From: Cellulosimicrobium cellulans
Lineage (GTDB): Bacteria > Actinomycetota > Actinomycetes > Actinomycetales > Cellulomonadaceae
Assembly: GCF_016907755.1 (NCBI RefSeq)
Contig: NZ_JAFBCN010000001.1
Span: forward strand, 3,162,001-3,226,000
DNA: 64,000 bases
Reading direction: 5' to 3'
Below, one piece after another: positions 43,842-53,001 of the stretch (positions are counted from its first letter, which is position 1; each line of letters opens with the position of its first letter). A program made the position numbers and the translations under genes. Under the pieces are notes generated by a model. The model was not told the origin of the DNA and searched no databases. It was given only the letters and a program-made list of their open reading frames with translations.

Positions 43842-45341
43842 GTGGCTGAACTGACCGTCTCCAGCAAGAATCCCGCCGGTGCCAAGGTCGACGCACTCGT
43901 CGTCGGCACCCATACGACGTCCGACGGCGTCGCGATCGTCGGGGGCGACCTGCCTCGCCCGGTGGTCGCCGCCCTCGAGGGCCTCGCACCCGCGCTCGGC
44001 ATCACGGGCGCGGCGGACGAGGTCCGCAAGGTGCCCGCCGGGCCCGAGCTCAAGGCCGACGTGCTCGTGCTCGTGGGGCTCGGCGCCCGCCGTGCCGACG
44101 GCACGTTCAGCGCCGAGTCGCTGCGCCGCGCGTCCGGGGCGGCGCTGCGTGCCCTCGCCGGGACCTCGTCGGTCGCCGTCGCGCTCCCCGTCGAGGACGA
44201 GGCCGAGCTCGGCGCCGTCGCCGAGGGCGCGCTGCTCGGCGCGTACGCGTTCGCGCGCTACCGCACGGGCGAGGCGACGGCCGCGAGCCGCCCGCCGGCG
44301 ACCGTCGAGATCCTCGCCGGGAGCTCGCGCAGCGCCGCGGCCAAGGCGGCCGTCGAGCGGGCCAAGGTCGTCGCGGCCGCCGTCAACGCGACGCGCGACC
44401 TCGTCAACGCGGCACCCAACGACCTCTTCCCCGCCGCGTTCGCCGACGTCGCGAAGCAGGCCGTCAAGGACTCGGGCGCCAAGGGCCTCAAGGTCACGGT
44501 GCTCGACGACAAGGCGCTCGCCGCGGGCGGCTACGGCGGCCTGGTCGGCGTGGGCCAGGGCTCGGCTCGGGGCCCGCGCCTCGTCAAGGTCGCCTACGCG
44601 CCGTCGCGGCCCGCCGCGAAGGTCGCGCTCGTCGGCAAGGGCATCACGTTCGACTCGGGCGGCATCTCGATCAAGCCGGCCAAGGGCATGGAGGCGATGA
44701 AGTCCGACATGGCCGGCGCCGCCGCCGTCCTGCAGACGGTCGTCGCCGCCGCGCGCCTCGGGCTGCCCGTGGCCGTGACGGGCTGGCTGTGCCTCGCGGA
44801 AAACATGCCGTCGGGCACCGCCCAGCGCCCGTCGGACGTCATCACGATCCGCGGCGGCAAGACCGTCGAGGTGCTCAACACCGACGCCGAGGGCCGCCTC
44901 GTCATGGCCGACGGCCTGGTCGCCGCGGTCGAGGAGAAGCCGGACGTCGTGCTCGACGTCGCGACGCTCACCGGCGCGCAGATGGTCGCGCTCGGCAACC
45001 GCGTCTCCGCGGTCATGGGTGCCGACGACGTGCGCGCCGAGGTCGTCGCGTCGGCGGACGCCGCGGGCGAGCAGTTCTGGCCCATGCCGCTGCCGGAGGA
45101 GCTCGGTGCGTCGCTGAAGTCGAAGGTCGCGGACCTCGCGAACATCGGCGACCGGTTCGGCGGCATGCTCGTCGCGGGCCTGTTCCTCCAGGAGTTCGTC
45201 GGCGAGACGCCGTGGGCCCACCTGGACATCGCCGGCCCGGCGTTCAACGAGGGCTCGGCGCACGGGTACACCCCCGTCGGCGGCACGGGCGTCGCCGTCC
45301 GCACCCTGCTCGGCCTCGTCGAGGGCCGCGCGCAGCGCTGA
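43842..45341 (+). CDS. pepA: Leucyl (cytosol) aminopeptidase, M17 family
   Basis: A 499-residue two-metal aminopeptidase that removes N-terminal residues from peptides. The catalytic half has VGKGITFDSGG with Lys266 as a metal/catalytic residue, MKSDMAGAAAV, and the M17 signature NTDAEGRLVMADG. The N-terminal macro-like half is the less conserved regulatory part. The position agrees with mycobacterial pepB (Rv2213). GTG 43842 is set by the -10 box. Confidence 0.95.
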   Translation: MAELTVSSKNPAGAKVDALVVGTHTTSDGVAIVGGDLPRPVVAALEGLAPALGITGAADEVRKVPAGPELKADVLVLVGLGARRADGTFSAESLRRASGAALRALAGTSSVAVALPVEDEAELGAVAEGALLGAYAFARYRTGEATAASRPPATVEILAGSSRSAAAKAAVERAKVVAAAVNATRDLVNAAPNDLFPAAFADVAKQAVKDSGAKGLKVTVLDDKALAAGGYGGLVGVGQGSARGPRLVKVAYAPSRPAAKVALVGKGITFDSGGISIKPAKGMEAMKSDMAGAAAVLQTVVAAARLGLPVAVTGWLCLAENMPSGTAQRPSDVITIRGGKTVEVLNTDAEGRLVMADGLVAAVEEKPDVVLDVATLTGAQMVALGNRVSAVMGADDVRAEVVASADAAGEQFWPMPLPEELGASLKSKVADLANIGDRFGGMLVAGLFLQEFVGETPWAHLDIAGPAFNEGSAHGYTPVGGTGVAVRTLLGLVEGRAQR

Positions 45342-45360
45342 GGCCGGACGACGAGGGGAG

Positions 45361-45394
45361 CTCGCGCCGGCGTCAGCGACGACGCTGGCGCGAG
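45361..45394. terminator. Terminator between pepA and the 45373 gene
   Basis: 14-bp stem with one G-T pair (45361-45374 and 45381-45394), 6-nt loop, overlapping the 3' end of the convergent gene. Confidence 0.55.
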
Positions 45395-45726
45395 TTCCAG
45401 TCGCGCATGCGCTGCGGGTAGCCGGTGAAGCGGACGTTGTAGACGGGTACGCCCAGCGAGCCGGCGACGTCGAACGCCGTCTTCTCGTCCGGGACGCGCC
45501 GCCGCGTCCACTCGCCCGTCGTCGCGATGAGCAGGAGCGTCGCCCCCGTGTCCTGCGTGGGCGGCTCGACGTACGCCTCGACCCCGACGCGCGTGCGCAC
45601 GAAGTCCTGGAGGTGGGCGAGCGTCGCGCGACGGGCGTCCGACGGCGCGGCGGCGGAGCCGCTCGCGGACGGGGTCGTCGCGGGGCGGCGAGAGAACAGG
45701 CTGGACAGCTTGGGCAGCCGGGGCAC
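45373..45726 (-). CDS. Conserved hypothetical actinobacterial protein
   Basis: A 117-residue protein: a basic, Ser/Pro-rich N-terminus, then a compact alpha/beta domain (TLLLIATTGEWTRRRVPDEK; VPVYNVRFTGYPQRMRDW). No known catalytic motif or membrane helix. GTG 45726 is fixed by TAACCT 6 nt upstream. It is convergent with pepA and divergent from lpd. Function unknown. Confidence 0.75.
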   Translation of the reverse strand: MPRLPKLSSLFSRRPATTPSASGSAAAPSDARRATLAHLQDFVRTRVGVEAYVEPPTQDTGATLLLIATTGEWTRRRVPDEKTAFDVAGSLGVPVYNVRFTGYPQRMRDWNSRQRRR

Positions 45727-45732
45727 AGCGGA

Positions 45733-45738
45733 AGGTTA
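45733..45738 (-). promoter_or_regulatory. Predicted -10 box of the 45373 gene (leaderless)
   Basis: TAACCT on the minus strand, 6 nt before GTG 45726. Confidence 0.55.
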
Positions 45739-45942
45739 CAGCGTGACCCTGGTCATACGGTGGGCACCGCTGTCTGCAGCGTCACAGCAGCGAGGCCCTG
45801 GTTTCGATTGGGGAGCCCGTGCCCGAGGTGCCAAGATGGCACCCGGAGAACGTTCACGCACCGTGGGCCAGCGGTTCCCGTCCGGCCCGTCGACGTGCCG
45901 TGGACGTCCGCCCTCGCTCTCCCCTCGCTGAAGGAGTCGCAC

Positions 45943-47325
45943 GTGGCCGAACCCGGCACACCATTCGACGTCGTCGTCCTGGGCGGAGGCAGCGCCGGCT
46001 ACGCCACCGCGCTGCGCGCCGCCCAGCTCGGCCTCTCCGTCGCGCTCGTCGAGTCGGGCAAGCTCGGTGGTACCTGCCTGCACAACGGGTGCATCCCCAC
46101 CAAGGCCCTGCTCCACGCGGCGGAGCTCGCCGACGGCGCCCGCGAGGGCGCGAGGTTCGGCGTCCGCAGCACGCTCGAGGGCATCGACATGGCGGGCGTC
46201 AACGGCTACAAGGACGGCGTCGTCGCCGGTCTCTACAAGGGACTGCAGGGCCTCGTCTCCTCGCGCGGCATCACGTTCGTCGAGGGCCACGGCCGGCTCG
46301 TGTCGCAGGACACCGTCGAGGTCGACGGCACCCGGTACACCGGCCGCCACGTCGTGCTCGCGACCGGCTCGTACGCGCGCTCGCTGCCCGGCCTCGAGAT
46401 CGCCGGCCGCGTCATCACCTCCGACCAGGCGCTGCGGCTCGACCGCGTCCCGAGGTCGGTCGTGGTGCTCGGCGGCGGCGTGATCGGCGTCGAGTTCGCG
46501 AGCGTGTGGAAGTCGTTCGGCGCCGAGGTCCAGATCGTCGAGGCGCTGCCCCACCTCGTGCCCAACGAGGACGAGGCGCTGTCGAAGTCGCTCGAGCGTG
46601 CGTTCCGCAAGCGGGGCATCCAGTTCTCCCTGGGCGACCGGTTCGCGGGCGTCAAGGAGACCGACTCGGGTGTCACCGTCACGCTCGAGTCCGGCAAGAC
46701 CTTCGAGGCCGAGCTGCTGCTGGTCGCCGTGGGGCGCGGACCGCGCACCGCGGACCTCGGCTTCGAGGCCCAGGGCATCACGCTCGACCGCGGGTTCGTG
46801 ATCGTCGACGAGCGCCTGCACACGGGCGTCGGGAACATCTGGGCCGCGGGCGACATCGTGCCCGGCCTCCAGCTCGCGCACCGCGGGTTCGCGCAGGGCA
46901 TCTTCCTCGCGGAGCAGATCGCCGGGCTCGACCCGACGCCGATCGTCGAGTCGTCGATCCCGCGCGTCACGTACTGCGAGCCCGAGGTCGCGTCCGTCGG
47001 CGTCACGGAGGCCGCGGCGATCGAGACGTGGGGCGCCGACCAGGTCGAGTCCCTCGAGTACAACCTCGCCGGCAACGGCAAGAGCAAGATCCTCGCGACC
47101 AGCGGCTTCGTCAAGCTCGTGCGCCGCAAGGACGGGCCCGTCGTCGGCGTGCACATGATCGGCGCGCGCGTCGGCGAGCTCGTCGGCGAGGGCCAGCTCA
47201 TCGTGGGCTGGGAGGCGTACCCGGAGGACGTCGCCGCCCTGGTCCACGCCCACCCCACCCAGAACGAGGCACTCGGAGAGGCGCACCTGGCCCTGGCCGG
47301 CAAGCCTCTGCACGCCCACAACTGA
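45943..47325 (+). CDS. lpdA: Dihydrolipoyl dehydrogenase (E3)
   Basis: Re-oxidises lipoyl groups of 2-oxoacid dehydrogenase complexes with NAD+. The 460-residue flavoprotein has the FAD motif VVLGGGSAGY, the redox disulfide GGTCLHNGCIPTK, the NAD motif VVLGGGVIGVE, and the C-terminal HAHPTQNEALGE with the catalytic His-Glu. GTG 45943 follows AAGGAG. It is 30 nt upstream of the E2 gene, so both lie on one transcript. Confidence 0.95.
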   Translation: MAEPGTPFDVVVLGGGSAGYATALRAAQLGLSVALVESGKLGGTCLHNGCIPTKALLHAAELADGAREGARFGVRSTLEGIDMAGVNGYKDGVVAGLYKGLQGLVSSRGITFVEGHGRLVSQDTVEVDGTRYTGRHVVLATGSYARSLPGLEIAGRVITSDQALRLDRVPRSVVVLGGGVIGVEFASVWKSFGAEVQIVEALPHLVPNEDEALSKSLERAFRKRGIQFSLGDRFAGVKETDSGVTVTLESGKTFEAELLLVAVGRGPRTADLGFEAQGITLDRGFVIVDERLHTGVGNIWAAGDIVPGLQLAHRGFAQGIFLAEQIAGLDPTPIVESSIPRVTYCEPEVASVGVTEAAAIETWGADQVESLEYNLAGNGKSKILATSGFVKLVRRKDGPVVGVHMIGARVGELVGEGQLIVGWEAYPEDVAALVHAHPTQNEALGEAHLALAGKPLHAHN

Positions 47326-47355
47326 CCCCAACGATCGAAGGAGACCAGGCAGGTC

Positions 47356-49167
47356 ATGTCTGAGAACGTGCAGATGCCGGCCCTCGGCGAGTCCGTCACC
47401 GAAGGCACCGTCACCCGTTGGCTCAAGTCGGTCGGCGACACCGTCGCCGTCGACGAGCCGCTGCTCGAGGTCTCGACCGACAAGGTCGACACCGAGATCC
47501 CCTCGCCCGTCGCGGGCGTGCTCGAGCAGATCCTCGTCCAGGAGGACGAGACCGTGGAGGTCGGTACCGACCTCGCCGTGATCGGCGACGGTTCCGGTGG
47601 CGGCGACGCCGCCCCCGCTGCGGCTGAGGCGCCCGCGCCCCAGGCGGAGCCCGAGCCCGCGCAGCCCGCCGCGCAGGAGGCTCCTGCGGCCCCCGCCCCG
47701 GCGGCGCCGGAGGCTCCCGCCGCGGAGGCCGCTCCCACCCAGGCGTCGGGCGGCGAGGAGATCACGCTCCCCGCGCTCGGCGAGTCCGTCACCGAGGGCA
47801 CCGTGACCCGGTGGCTGAAGTCGGTCGGCGACACCGTCGAGGTCGACGAGCCCCTGCTCGAGGTCTCGACCGACAAGGTCGACACCGAGGTCCCCTCCCC
47901 CGTGGCGGGCACCGTCCAGCAGATCCTCGTCCAGGAGGACGAGACGGTCGAGGTCGGCACCGTGCTCGCGATCGTCGGTTCGGGCGCCGCCCCGGCCGCG
48001 GCCCCCGCGGCCCCGGCCGAGCAGCCCGCCCAGGAGGCCCCGAAGCAGGAAGCCGCTCCCGCCCCGGCGCCGACCGAGGCGCGCACGCCCGCGAGCGAGG
48101 CGGACGTCCCGGCCCAGGCCGCGCAGGAGGAGACGCCTGCCCCGGCGACGAGCACCCCCGCTCCCGCCGCCGAGAAGCCGGCTGCGCCGTCGGCCCCGGG
48201 TGCGACCCCGGCCCCGGCCGCCAAGGCCGGTGGCACCTACCTCACGCCGCTCGTGCGCAAGCTCGCCGCCGACAAGGGCGTCGACCTCTCGACCCTCTCG
48301 GGTACGGGCGTCGGCGGCCGCATCCGCAAGGAGGACGTGCTCGAGGCCGCCCGCAAGGCCGAGGAGGCCAAGGCCGCCCCGGCCGCCGCTCCCGCGGCAC
48401 CCGCGGCCGGTGGCGCCCCGAAGAAGGCCACCGTCCCCGCCGTCTCGCCGCTGCGCGGCACGACCGAGAAGACGAGCCGCCTGCGCAAGCTCGTGGCGAG
48501 CCGCATGGTCGAGGCGCTGAGCACCCAGGCCCAGCTCACGACGGCCGTCGAGGTCGACGTCACGCGCGTCGCCGCGCTGCGCAACCGTGCCAAGGCCGAC
48601 TTCAAGGCACGCGAGGGCGCCAACCTCACGTTCCTGCCGTTCTTCACGCTCGCCGCGGTCGAGGCGCTCAAGGCCTACCCGAAGATCAACGCGACCTTCG
48701 CCGAGGACGAGATCACGTACCACGGCCAGGAGAACGTCGGCATCGCGGTCGACACCGAGCGCGGCCTCGTCGTCCCGGTGATCAAGGACGCGGGCGACCT
48801 CAACCTCGCCGGCATCGCGCGCAAGATCTCCGACCTCGGCTCGCGCACGCGTGCCAACAAGGTCGGGCCGGACGAGCTCGCGGGCGGGACGTTCACGATC
48901 ACCAACACCGGCTCGGGCGGCGCCGTCTTCGACACGCCGATCGTCCCGGTCGGCCAGGTGGCGATCCTCGGCACGGGGACCATCACCAAGCGCGCGGTCG
49001 TCGTCACGGACGCGGACGGGAACGACACGATCGGCATCCGCTCGACGTGCTTCATCTTCCTGTCCTACGACCACCGCCTGGTCGACGGTGCGGACGCCGC
49101 GCGCTTCCTCACCACGATCAAGAACCGCATCGAGGAGGGCGCGTTCGAGTCCGAGGTCGGCCTCTGA
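47356..49167 (+). CDS. sucB: Dihydrolipoyl acyltransferase (E2) with two lipoyl domains
   Basis: The 603-residue E2 core of a 2-oxoacid dehydrogenase, probably serving both pyruvate and 2-oxoglutarate complexes as DlaT does in actinobacteria. Domains: lipoyl 1 (Lys43) and lipoyl 2 (Lys174), both with STDKVDTE; two Ala/Pro linkers; an E3-binding domain ([19 protein letters not shown]); and the catalytic domain ending [14 protein letters not shown] with His573. It belongs with lpdA upstream and with lipB and lipA 7-10 kb downstream, which attach and make its lipoate. Confidence 0.94.
   Translation: MSENVQMPALGESVTEGTVTRWLKSVGDTVAVDEPLLEVSTDKVDTEIPSPVAGVLEQILVQEDETVEVGTDLAVIGDGSGGGDAAPAAAEAPAPQAEPEPAQPAAQEAPAAPAPAAPEAPAAEAAPTQASGGEEITLPALGESVTEGTVTRWLKSVGDTVEVDEPLLEVSTDKVDTEVPSPVAGTVQQILVQEDETVEVGTVLAIVGSGAAPAAAPAAPAEQPAQEAPKQEAAPAPAPTEARTPASEADVPAQAAQEETPAPATSTPAPAAEKPAAPSAPGATPAPAAKAGGTYLTPLVRKLAADKGVDLSTLSGTGVGGRIRKEDVLEAARKAEEAKAAPAAAPAAPAAGGAPKKATVPAVSPLRGTTEKTSRLRKLVASRMVEALSTQAQLTTAVEVDVTRVAALRNRAKADFKAREGANLTFLPFFTLAAVEALKAYPKINATFAEDEITYHGQENVGIAVDTERGLVVPVIKDAGDLNLAGIARKISDLGSRTRANKVGPDELAGGTFTITNTGSGGAVFDTPIVPVGQVAILGTGTITKRAVVVTDADGNDTIGIRSTCFIFLSYDHRLVDGADAARFLTTIKNRIEEGAFESEVGL
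47374..47959 (+). repeat. Direct repeat encoding the two lipoyl domains
   Basis: Segments near 47374-47560 and 47773-47959 encode almost identical lipoyl domains, and the DNA is also very similar (for example GGCGAGTCCGTCACCGA in both). They are separated by an Ala/Pro-coding linker. Confidence 0.8.
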
Positions 49168-49189
49168 CGCTCCGCGCTCCCTGACGCAC

Positions 49190-49230
49190 CGCCGCGAGGC
49201 CCCGACCACCACGGTCGGGGCCTCGCGGCG
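49190..49230 (+). terminator. Terminator of lpdA-sucB
   Basis: Perfect 18-bp arms (49190-49207 and 49213-49230), ACCAC loop, 22 nt after the sucB stop. Confidence 0.75.
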
Positions 49231-49304
49231 TGCTCGGGCCCGGTCCCGCCGTCGACCGACAGGGAAGTTCCCGGCCACTGGTGCGCAGGGCCGTCGTGGA
49301 CCCG

Positions 49305-49310
49305 TAGCGT
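49305..49310 (+). promoter_or_regulatory. Predicted -10 box of the TIGR01777 gene (leaderless)
   Basis: TAGCGT with 6 nt to ATG 49317. Confidence 0.55.
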
Positions 49311-49316
49311 GGCCCC

Positions 49317-50210
49317 ATGGATATCGTCGTGGCGGGCTCGCACGGATTCATCGGCGGCGAGCTGCTGGAACGGCTGCGCGAGGACGGCCACCACGTGCGC
49401 CGGCTCGTGCGGCGTGCCCCGCAGACGTCCGACGAGCACGAGTGGGACCCCGACGCCGGCGTCCTGGACCCCGGCGTGATCGAGGGGGCCGACGCCGTCG
49501 TGAACCTCGCCGGCGCGGGGATCGGCGACCACCGCTGGACGACGGAGTACAAGCGCACCCTGGTCACGTCCCGGACCCGGACCACCGGCCTCCTCGCCCG
49601 GACGATGGCCGGTCTCGACGCGCCGCCGCCCGTCTGGGTCCAGGGCTCCGCGATCGGCTACTACGGCGACCGTGGCGCGCAGGTGCTCACCGAGACGTCG
49701 GCGTCGGGCGACGGGTTCCTCGCCCGCCTGGTCCGGGAGTGGGAGGCCGCGACGGCGCCGGCCGAGCAGGCGGGCGTCCGCGTGGTGCACGCCCGGACGG
49801 GCATCGTGCTGTCCTCCGAGGGCGGCGCGCTCGGCCGGCTCCTGCCGCTGCTGCGGCTCGGCGTCGGCGGTCGCCTCGGACCCGGCACCCAGTACTGGAG
49901 CTGGATCACGCTGCGCGACGAGGTCGACGCGCTGCGCCACCTCCTCACCGCTCCCGTGCACGGGCCGGTCAACCTGTGCTCCCCTCACCCGGCCACGAAC
50001 GCGGAGATCACCCGCGCGCTCGCCCGCGAGCTCCACCGCCCGGCCGTGGTGGCCGTCCCGTCCGTCGCGCTGCGCGTCGTGCTCGGCGAGCTCGCGTCGG
50101 ACATCCTCGGCTCGCAGCGCGCCCTCCCGAGCGTGCTCGAGGCGAGCGGGTTCGCCTTCTCCGACCCCCTCCTCGCCGACGCCGCCCGACGGGTCGCGGA
50201 GCGCCGCTGA
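49317..50210 (+). CDS. TIGR01777-family epimerase-like SDR protein
   Basis: A 297-residue extended short-chain dehydrogenase-like protein (SDR39U1 type). The N-terminal Rossmann motif is VVAGSHGFIGGELL. Other family marks are VNLAGAGIGDHRW, GSAIGYYGDRG and RTGIVLSSEGGALG; the C-terminal part has VPSVALRVVLGELA. The substrate of this widespread family is unknown. It corresponds to Rv2216 between the lipoyl E2 gene and lipB. Confidence 0.9.
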   Translation: MDIVVAGSHGFIGGELLERLREDGHHVRRLVRRAPQTSDEHEWDPDAGVLDPGVIEGADAVVNLAGAGIGDHRWTTEYKRTLVTSRTRTTGLLARTMAGLDAPPPVWVQGSAIGYYGDRGAQVLTETSASGDGFLARLVREWEAATAPAEQAGVRVVHARTGIVLSSEGGALGRLLPLLRLGVGGRLGPGTQYWSWITLRDEVDALRHLLTAPVHGPVNLCSPHPATNAEITRALARELHRPAVVAVPSVALRVVLGELASDILGSQRALPSVLEASGFAFSDPLLADAARRVAERR

Positions 50211-50259
50211 CCTCATGCTCCGACGCGTTCGGGCCGAGCCGTGCGCGTGACGGTGCGGG

Positions 50260-51711
50260 TCACCGCACCTCGGCGACACGCCACCCGTCGTCGGTCCAGC
50301 GGAGCACGAGCACGACGGTGGTCCGTGGCGTCGCAGGCACCTGCAGCTCGCCCTCGCCCGTACGCTGCCGGTGGGCGCTGACGGCGTAGTCGACCTCGAC
50401 GACCGGGTCCGCGGGCTCGACGCCCTCCCCCGCCGTCGCGGGTGACCAGTCCTCGGCGAGCCGGGCGTCGAAGACCTCCGCGCGCGCGTCGAGCACGTCC
50501 ACGCCGTCGAGCGCCTCGAGCACCGCGACGTCGCGCGCCTCCGCCGACGAGCCCGCGACCACCACCGACGACAGGTCGCCCGTGCCCTCGGTGAGCAGCG
50601 CGAGCCTCCGTGCGGTGAGCGCGCGCGCAGCGCCGCTCGGGTCGGCCGGGTCGAGAACCGCCCGGGCGTCCGCCTCCGGCTCGACGGCGGTCGTGGCCGC
50701 GACCGGGGCGGGCTCGTCGCCGTCGAGCGGCGCCGTCCCGGACGGCCCGAGAAGGACCAGCAGCAGCACGAGCGCCGCGCACCCGGCGAGGATCGCCAGG
50801 CTCGTGCCGACCGCGCGGAGGGTCCGTCGTCGTCGGGTCCGGGCGCCCCGCCCTCGGATCGTGGCACCACCCCCCGTGGCGCTCGCGGACGCCGTCGGCG
50901 ACCCGACGCCCGGCCGCACGGCACGCCGGCCGCCGAACGCGCCCGCGACGAGACGCGCGGCGTCGGGCATCACGACCGGCCGCGGTTCGACGGCGTCGTA
51001 GCAGCGTGCGGCGAAGGTCCCCGCGGCCGGGCGTGCAGAGGGTTCGTCGCGCAGCGCGACCGCGAGCTCGGCGTGCAGCGCCGTGAGGTCGCGGGCGTCG
51101 TCCGGGTCGCCGGACGCCCGGTAGGACGGATGGCTCGACGCCGGGGGCGGCACGAGGTCGAGCACCAGGCGCGCGAGGTCGCGCACGTCGTCCGCGGCCG
51201 TCCCGCGTGCGGGCGCCAGAGATGGCCGCAGGACCGCACGACCGCCGGCCGAGACGACCACCGACGCGGCGTCGAGGCCACCGTGCACGCGCCCGTCCCG
51301 GTGGAGCGCGGCGAGGCCCTGCGCGACCGGGACCAGCACCGTGACGGCCTCGGCGGCCCGGAAGGGCTCCCGGGCAGCCGCCAGCTCGTCGAGGCGCAGC
51401 CCGTCGACGTGGTCGGTGAGGACCCCGAGCGACGCCTCCCCCGCCTCCACGACGCCGCGCACCGCCACGAGGTGCTCGTGATCCTCGGAGAGGGCACGCA
51501 GGTGCTCGACCAGCGCGGCGCGAGCCCCCGGCTCCTCGGGGACCGTCAGCCGCGTGACCTCGCACACGGTGCCCACGGCGTCGGAGGCGACGATCCCCCC
51601 GGTCGCGCCGGGCTCCCGCCGCACCGACCACCCCGCGGCGGCGAGCACGGGCACCAGGTCCGCGACGGACTCCACGGGCGGTCGCGCACGGCGCGGCGTC
51701 GGCAAGGGCAT
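50260..51711 (-). CDS. Membrane-anchored protein-kinase-like protein (pseudokinase)
   Basis: A 483-residue protein. Residues ~1-215 resemble a Hanks kinase domain, including a hinge and LAALHRDGRVHGGLDAASV, but the catalytic loop reads VHGGLD instead of HRDLKPEN and the metal-binding DFG is absent (LRPSL), so phosphotransfer is unlikely. A membrane helix follows (SLAILAGCAALVLLLVLL, about 305-322), then a ~160-residue extracytoplasmic domain ending VLVLRWTDDGWRVAEV. Perhaps a scaffold or sensor, like MviN-type pseudokinases. Confidence 0.8.
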   Translation of the reverse strand: MPLPTPRRARPPVESVADLVPVLAAAGWSVRREPGATGGIVASDAVGTVCEVTRLTVPEEPGARAALVEHLRALSEDHEHLVAVRGVVEAGEASLGVLTDHVDGLRLDELAAAREPFRAAEAVTVLVPVAQGLAALHRDGRVHGGLDAASVVVSAGGRAVLRPSLAPARGTAADDVRDLARLVLDLVPPPASSHPSYRASGDPDDARDLTALHAELAVALRDEPSARPAAGTFAARCYDAVEPRPVVMPDAARLVAGAFGGRRAVRPGVGSPTASASATGGGATIRGRGARTRRRRTLRAVGTSLAILAGCAALVLLLVLLGPSGTAPLDGDEPAPVAATTAVEPEADARAVLDPADPSGAARALTARRLALLTEGTGDLSSVVVAGSSAEARDVAVLEALDGVDVLDARAEVFDARLAEDWSPATAGEGVEPADPVVEVDYAVSAHRQRTGEGELQVPATPRTTVVLVLRWTDDGWRVAEVR

Positions 51712-51797
51712 GTCACCATCTCACCGCGTGCCGGCCCCTGAAGCACCGTTGTCCACAGGCCGGATCGCGGGCCGCGCGGCCGGGTTCCCGGGGGCGG

Positions 51798-52838
51798 TCA
51801 GACGTCGAGCAGGCGGCCCTCGCGGGCGCTGCGGCGGGCGGCGTCCAGGACCTCGGCGGTCCGGACGGCGTCGCGCGGGTCGACGGGGACGGGGCCGTCG
51901 TCGAGGATCCAGGCGGCGACGGCACGGTAGAAGTCGGCGTGCCCGCCCGGGGCCTGCGCGACGGGCTCGCGCTCGCGACCGCGCGTGACCCAGCCGAGCG
52001 TGCCCTCGGGGGCGGCGTCGTCGAAGACCTCGAAGGGCGACGCGTCGTTCTCGAACGTCGTGACGACGTACGCCCCGGCCGTGCCGAGCACGCGCGTGCG
52101 GGGCCCCGGGGCGCCGACGACGGAGCCGGCCCAGAGGCGGCTCACGACCGCGTTGCCGTCGGCGTCGGGCTCGTGGTGGAGCACCAGGAACACGTCGTCC
52201 TCGGTGGGGGTGGTGTGCGAGCGCAGCTCGGCCCACACGGCCGTCACGCGCCCGAAGAGCTGGGTCGCGGAGTCGACGAGGTGCGGCCCGAGGTCGAGGA
52301 GCAGGCCGCCGCCGACGGGGTCATTCTCCTTCCAGCGCTGCTGCGGCACGGGGCGCCACCGCTCCCACCGGCGTTCGAAGGTGTGGACGCGCCCGATCTC
52401 CCCGCGGACGAGCACCGAGCGCAGGGTGAGCTGCTCGGGGTCCCAGCGACGGTTCTGAAAGACGGTGAGGGGCGTGCCGGCCTCCTCCGCGGCGGCGACG
52501 ACGGCGCCGGCGGCGACGGCGCCGAGCGCGAGCGGCTTGTCGACGACGACCGGCACCCCCGCGCGCAGGAGCGCCGAGGCGTGGTCCGCGTGCAGGGCGG
52601 ACGGGCTGGCGACCACGACGACGTCGTAGGCGGCGCGGTCGGCGACGAGCCTGTCGAGGTCGTCGTGCAGGTGCACCTCGGGCCAGTCCTCGACCGCGGC
52701 GGCGCGACGCTCGGGCGACCGGACGACGACCGCCGTGACGACGTGCCCGGTCTCGCGGACGAGGCGCGCGTGGATGCCGCGGCCCGCTCCCCCGTACCCG
52801 ACGATCCCGACCCTGAGCGTGCGTGCGGCGGTGTCCAT
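51798..52838 (-). CDS. Gfo/Idh/MocA-family oxidoreductase
   Basis: A 346-residue NAD(P)-dependent dehydrogenase, probably of a sugar or inositol derivative. The N-terminal Rossmann domain has VGIVGYGGAGRG, and the sheet-domain start VVVDKPLAL holds the family's EKP-like Lys; QNRRWD and GGLLLDLGPHLVD mark the C-terminal domain of the YvaA/Gfo6 branch. ATG 52838 is set by TAGATT 7 nt upstream. No sugar-transport genes are next to it, so the substrate is open. Confidence 0.88.
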   Translation of the reverse strand: MDTAARTLRVGIVGYGGAGRGIHARLVRETGHVVTAVVVRSPERRAAAVEDWPEVHLHDDLDRLVADRAAYDVVVVASPSALHADHASALLRAGVPVVVDKPLALGAVAAGAVVAAAEEAGTPLTVFQNRRWDPEQLTLRSVLVRGEIGRVHTFERRWERWRPVPQQRWKENDPVGGGLLLDLGPHLVDSATQLFGRVTAVWAELRSHTTPTEDDVFLVLHHEPDADGNAVVSRLWAGSVVGAPGPRTRVLGTAGAYVVTTFENDASPFEVFDDAAPEGTLGWVTRGREREPVAQAPGGHADFYRAVAAWILDDGPVPVDPRDAVRTAEVLDAARRSAREGRLLDV

Positions 52839-52845
52839 GCCGACC

Positions 52846-52851
52846 AATCTA
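52846..52851 (-). promoter_or_regulatory. Predicted -10 box of the oxidoreductase gene (leaderless)
   Basis: TAGATT on the minus strand with 7 nt to ATG 52838. Confidence 0.55.
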
Positions 52852-53001
52852 GCCGTGCCGCCGACCGGTACCGGCGGGGTCCCGTGGAGTGGTCCGAGCA
52901 CCCTCCCGGACCTGGCAGAATGTGCGCGTTGGTCCGGTATGGAGCGCTGCGTACCGTCTCGCGCGGGTCGGGCCGAGAATCGGTTTCGGGAAGGTCGTCC
53001 C

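Noticed and set aside
47374-47959. Mobile or assembly-derived duplication inside sucB
   Set aside because: Both copies are in frame, encode proper lipoyl domains and are joined by normal Ala/Pro linkers, so this is ordinary domain repetition.
45736-49278. A 1180-residue minus-strand open frame over lpdA and sucB
   Set aside because: Repetitive Arg/Gly/Leu sequence with no domain; it is the antisense of two clear genes with a terminator at its start.
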